This document shows positions 61,785 through 64,000 of a stretch of DNA of 64,000 nucleotides, piece after piece. The notes under the pieces are model-generated. The model was not told the DNA's origin and made no database searches. It was given only the letters and a program-made list of their open reading frames with translations. Origin of the DNA: Terasakiella pusilla DSM 6293 (lineage in GTDB: Bacteria > Pseudomonadota > Alphaproteobacteria > Rhodospirillales > Terasakiellaceae); NCBI RefSeq assembly GCF_000688235.1, contig NZ_JHYO01000011.1, positions 62,001 through 126,000 of the forward strand, written 5' to 3'. The position numbers and the translations under genes were made by a program. Each line of letters opens with the position of its first letter. The stretch's first letter is position 1.

Positions 61785-62570
61785 TTAGCGCATTTGCGAC
61801 AAGGTGCCCATCATCTCATCGGAGGTGGAGATCACCTTGGAGTTCATTTCGTAGGCGCGTTGTGCAGAAATCAGGTTGGTCATTTCTGACACCGCGTTTA
61901 CGTTGGATGTTTCCAAAAAGCCTTGCAAGATGCTGCCGTAGCCAACGGTTGCAGGTGCAGCTGTTGCCGCTTGCCCTGATGCTTCTGTTTCAAGGTAATA
62001 GTTGGAACCTTCGGCACTTAGACCCGCCGGGTTCGGGAAAGAGGCAAGTTGCAGCTGGCCAACGTTTTGCAGCGCAATCTGGCCATCGATTTTCGCCAGA
62101 ACTTCGCCACTGGAGTTGACGGTGACATCAACCGCGTTTGCCGGAATGGTGATGCCCGGTTGAACCAGATAGCCATCGTGGGTCACCAGTTCACCGTTAC
62201 CGTTGAGCTGGAATGTGCCGTCACGGGTGTAAGCGGTTTCGCCGCTTGGCAGATTGATCTGGAAGAAGCCGTTGCCTTGAATGGCAAGATCAAACGTATT
62301 GTCGGTGGCGCTCATGTTGCCTTGTTCGTGGATACGGTAAACCGCAGCCAGTTTCACACCCAAACCAAGCTGAACGCCTGTTGGGACAACCGAGCCGTCC
62401 TGACCGGATGTGGAGCCTACGCGACGCAGGTTCTGATACAGAAGATCGTGAAATTCGGTACGGCGGCGTTGAAAAGCCGTGGTGTTCATGTTTGCCAGGT
62501 TGTTGGAAATGACTTCAACGTTCTGTTGTTGAGCCAGCATCCCTGTAGCACCGATACTTAATGATCTCAT
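61785..62570 (-). CDS. flgG: Distal rod protein FlgG
   Basis: 261 residues, the normal length: MRSLSIGATGMLAQQQNVEV, ISNNLANMNTTAFQRRRTEF, DLLYQNLRRVGSTSGQDGSV (the FlgG-specific rod stretch), DLAIQGNGFFQINLPSGETA, and C-terminus VNAVSEMTNLISAQRAYEMN SK. It polymerises into the distal rod. Second gene of the flgF operon. Confidence 0.97.
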   Translation of the reverse strand: MRSLSIGATGMLAQQQNVEVISNNLANMNTTAFQRRRTEFHDLLYQNLRRVGSTSGQDGSVVPTGVQLGLGVKLAAVYRIHEQGNMSATDNTFDLAIQGNGFFQINLPSGETAYTRDGTFQLNGNGELVTHDGYLVQPGITIPANAVDVTVNSSGEVLAKIDGQIALQNVGQLQLASFPNPAGLSAEGSNYYLETEASGQAATAAPATVGYGSILQGFLETSNVNAVSEMTNLISAQRAYEMNSKVISTSDEMMGTLSQMR

Positions 62571-62619
62571 AATTTTAACTCCTAACTTATTCGCTCTTTG
62601 TTAGCCGTTTGATCGGCGC

Positions 62620-63351
62620 TTATTGACCTGTGATGAGGGTGTTTGCCTTGCGGATACGCTCATCTTCTTTATCAATCATGCTTTTTGCACGGTTATAGGC
62701 GCGGTGTACCTCGATCATGCGAGTCATTTCGATGATGGGTTCCACGTTGGACATTTCCAATTTGCCTTGATGAACATCCGGGTTTTCGACCTGTACGCCC
62801 GCGGCATCTGATTTCATCAGGGTGCTGGATACTTTTTCCAGTTCTTGCGGGTTGTCAAATTGGACAATGCCTAACTTGCCGACCGGACCTGCATCCGTAT
62901 GAATTTCGCCATTGCGGCTGATTTCAAAGCGGGTATCGCCCGGGGTTGTCTGGATTTGATCGCCGTCTTCTGTCAGGACGGGATGACCGTCCGTATTCAC
63001 CAGCACACCATTGCTGTTGAGCTGAAAGTGACCGTTGCGTGTGTAGCGGTTGCCTTCTGGGGTATCGACGACAAAATAGCCTTCCCCGTGGATGGCAACG
63101 TCCAGCGGATTGCCGGTTTCGTCGAATTTACCTTCTGACAGGTCGCGATATTGTGCAACGTCGCGTACAAACATCAGTTTGTCGCCCATGATACGCTCAC
63201 CACCGTCACTGCGGACCAGATAGTCGTCAAACATCATAGACTCACGCTTGTACGCTTGAGTGTTCATGTTGGCGATGTTGTTTGCCACAGAAGTCATTTC
63301 ACGGCGCAGGGTTGTCTGTCGGGACAATGCGATGAGTAATGTATTTTCCAT
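62620..63351 (-). CDS. flgF: Proximal rod protein FlgF
   Basis: 243 residues: MENTLLIALSRQTTLRREMT, NIANMNTQAYKRESMMFDDY, LDVAIHGEGYFVVDTPEGNR, and C-terminus PIIEMTRMIEVHRAYNRAKS. It is part of the proximal rod. First gene of flgF-flgG-flgA-flgH, from the sigma-54 promoter 67 bases upstream, divergent from fliL. Confidence 0.95.
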   Translation of the reverse strand: MENTLLIALSRQTTLRREMTSVANNIANMNTQAYKRESMMFDDYLVRSDGGERIMGDKLMFVRDVAQYRDLSEGKFDETGNPLDVAIHGEGYFVVDTPEGNRYTRNGHFQLNSNGVLVNTDGHPVLTEDGDQIQTTPGDTRFEISRNGEIHTDAGPVGKLGIVQFDNPQELEKVSSTLMKSDAAGVQVENPDVHQGKLEMSNVEPIIEMTRMIEVHRAYNRAKSMIDKEDERIRKANTLITGQ

Positions 63352-63689
63352 TTGGCTATGCCTCTAACTAGTTCGCTCTAGGGTGTGCAGTCATTTCGCT
63401 GCGGTTGCCAATCTATATGCAGAAGGTGTGCCAACTTTAAAAAACTTTTATATATAAAGGGTTATGGGTATACGAGAGGAGGGCTGTTGCATTTTTTACC
63501 CGGTCAGAATTGAGCGTTCGGCAAGAAATACCGAGTGAACCTTGCCGATCGTCTTGCATGTGAGGGAGAAAAAGAAAATAAACCTTAGAAACCAGTTGTT
63601 AACCAGTTGCCTAATATGGTGTAAATAAGGGTAACCGTATAAGATGCGGTTCGACTGAATTCTGACTTTAATGTATGTGAGCAAGAAAC
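63352..63689. promoter_or_regulatory. flgF-fliL divergent intergenic region
   Basis: This 338-base stretch holds the sigma-54 promoter of flgF (63418-63433). Nearer fliL, a 9-base direct repeat AACCAGTTG occurs at 63590-63598 and 63601-63609, 11 bases apart start to start, a possible operator. I see no CtrA box or sigma-70 promoter that I would stand by for fliL. Confidence 0.5.
63418..63433 (-). promoter_or_regulatory. Sigma-54 promoter for flgF-flgG-flgA-flgH
   Basis: Minus strand: TGGCAC-ACCTT-CTGCA, correct 10-base spacing between GG and GC, one mismatch in the -12 element. Confidence 0.88.
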
Positions 63690-64000
63690 ATGGCTGATGA
63701 CGATCTCGACGACGACATGGAAGACGACGACGAGTTTGAAGAAGAAGGTGGTGGCTCTGGTGGCAGTAAAAAGAAAATGCTGCTGTTGGCTATTCCCCTT
63801 GTTTTGATCCTCGGCGGTGCGGCTGGCGCGTATTTTACCTGTCTTCTGGACCCGCTTATGGGGTCGGAAGAAACGGTAGAAGGTGAAGAAAATGCGGGCC
63901 CTGAGTTGGGGCCGGATGGGGAGCCGCTGCAGGTTGCCTTTACCGATTTGCCGGAAATTCTGGTGAACCTGAACACAACGGGACGTAAATCCAGCTTCCT
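63690..64000 (+). CDS. fliL: FliL, 5' part
   Basis: The first 103 codons; the gene continues past the right edge. A very acidic N-terminus (DDDLDDDMEDDDEFEEEGG) is followed by Lys residues and one membrane helix (MLLLAIPLVLILGGAAGAYF), then the start of the FliL periplasmic domain (FTDLPEILVNLNTTGRKSSF). FliL is a single-pass inner-membrane protein that rings the stator and supports torque. fliM usually follows it in alphaproteobacteria. Confidence 0.9.
   Translation, partial: MADDDLDDDMEDDDEFEEEGGGSGGSKKKMLLLAIPLVLILGGAAGAYFTCLLDPLMGSEETVEGEENAGPELGPDGEPLQVAFTDLPEILVNLNTTGRKSSF

Noticed and set aside
1-64000. CRISPR arrays, tRNA or rRNA genes, prophage, toxin-antitoxin pairs
   Set aside because: I looked for regular spaced repeats, cloverleaf-like sequence and typical gene families and found none.

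Overview
The window is one long flagellar, chemotaxis and flagellin-glycosylation region from an alphaproteobacterium. The markers are the Caulobacter-type regulators CtrA, ChpT, FlbD, FliX, FlbT and FlaF, sigma-54 (-24/-12) promoters, and a zinc-finger-degenerate DksA. The gene families and roughly 50% G+C look most like a motile Rhodospirillales-type or marine spirillum lineage, but species cannot be fixed from sequence alone.

Layout: (1) 1-5.2 kb holds an oxyR-lrgA-lrgB operon, a receiver protein with Glu at the phosphorylation site, a DUF2478/DUF364-like fusion and chpT. (2) 5.2-10.8 kb is cheA-cheY-cheB-cheR with no cheW; CheA carries two CheW-like modules and a receiver. (3) 10.8-16.4 kb has ctrA divergent from fliI-fliJ across three phased CtrA half-sites, then a QueF-like protein, a FliK-like protein and flhG. 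(4) 16.5-25.9 kb has an aminotransferase, then fliF-fliG-fliH-fliN-motA-flbD-flhA read leftward. (5) 26.2-31.4 kb is flgE-flgD-fliK read leftward from a sigma-54 promoter. (6) 31.6-41.4 kb is a nonulosonic acid island: an unknown coiled-coil protein, a NeuD-type acetyltransferase and a tightly packed set ptmE-legI-legG-legB-legC-oxidoreductase-legF-ptmA. This is essentially the GDP-linked legionaminic acid pathway. (7) 41.6-47.8 kb is flagellin, flbT, flaF, a TPR plus GT41-like transferase (FlmG-like) and a Maf (DUF115) transferase. (8) 47.9-49.1 kb is a decayed IS1182-type element that has split a bidirectional terminator. (9) 49.1-54.9 kb is flgI-flgJ-flgN-flgK-flgL read leftward from a sigma-54 promoter. 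(10) 55-60 kb has a second hook-like protein, fliX, dksA, a frameshifted pseC-like aminotransferase with a poly-G tract, and a Cys-rich protein. (11) 60-64 kb is flgF-flgG-flgA-flgH read leftward from a sigma-54 promoter, and the start of fliL.

How it fits together: ChpT would pass phosphate to CtrA, which probably acts on ctrA/fliI and perhaps fliF. FliX and FlbD would then switch on sigma-54 promoters for hook, rod and ring genes once the basal body is built. FlbT and FlaF control flagellin translation and secretion. The island would make CMP-legionaminic acid, and the FlmG-like and Maf enzymes beside flagellin are the natural candidates to attach it. The most unusual points are two different flagellin-glycosyltransferase types translationally coupled in one operon, a poly-G frameshifted pseC-like gene nearby, the IS element that split a terminator, a mutually exclusive hairpin pair between cheA and cheY, and several uncharacterised proteins inside flagellar operons.
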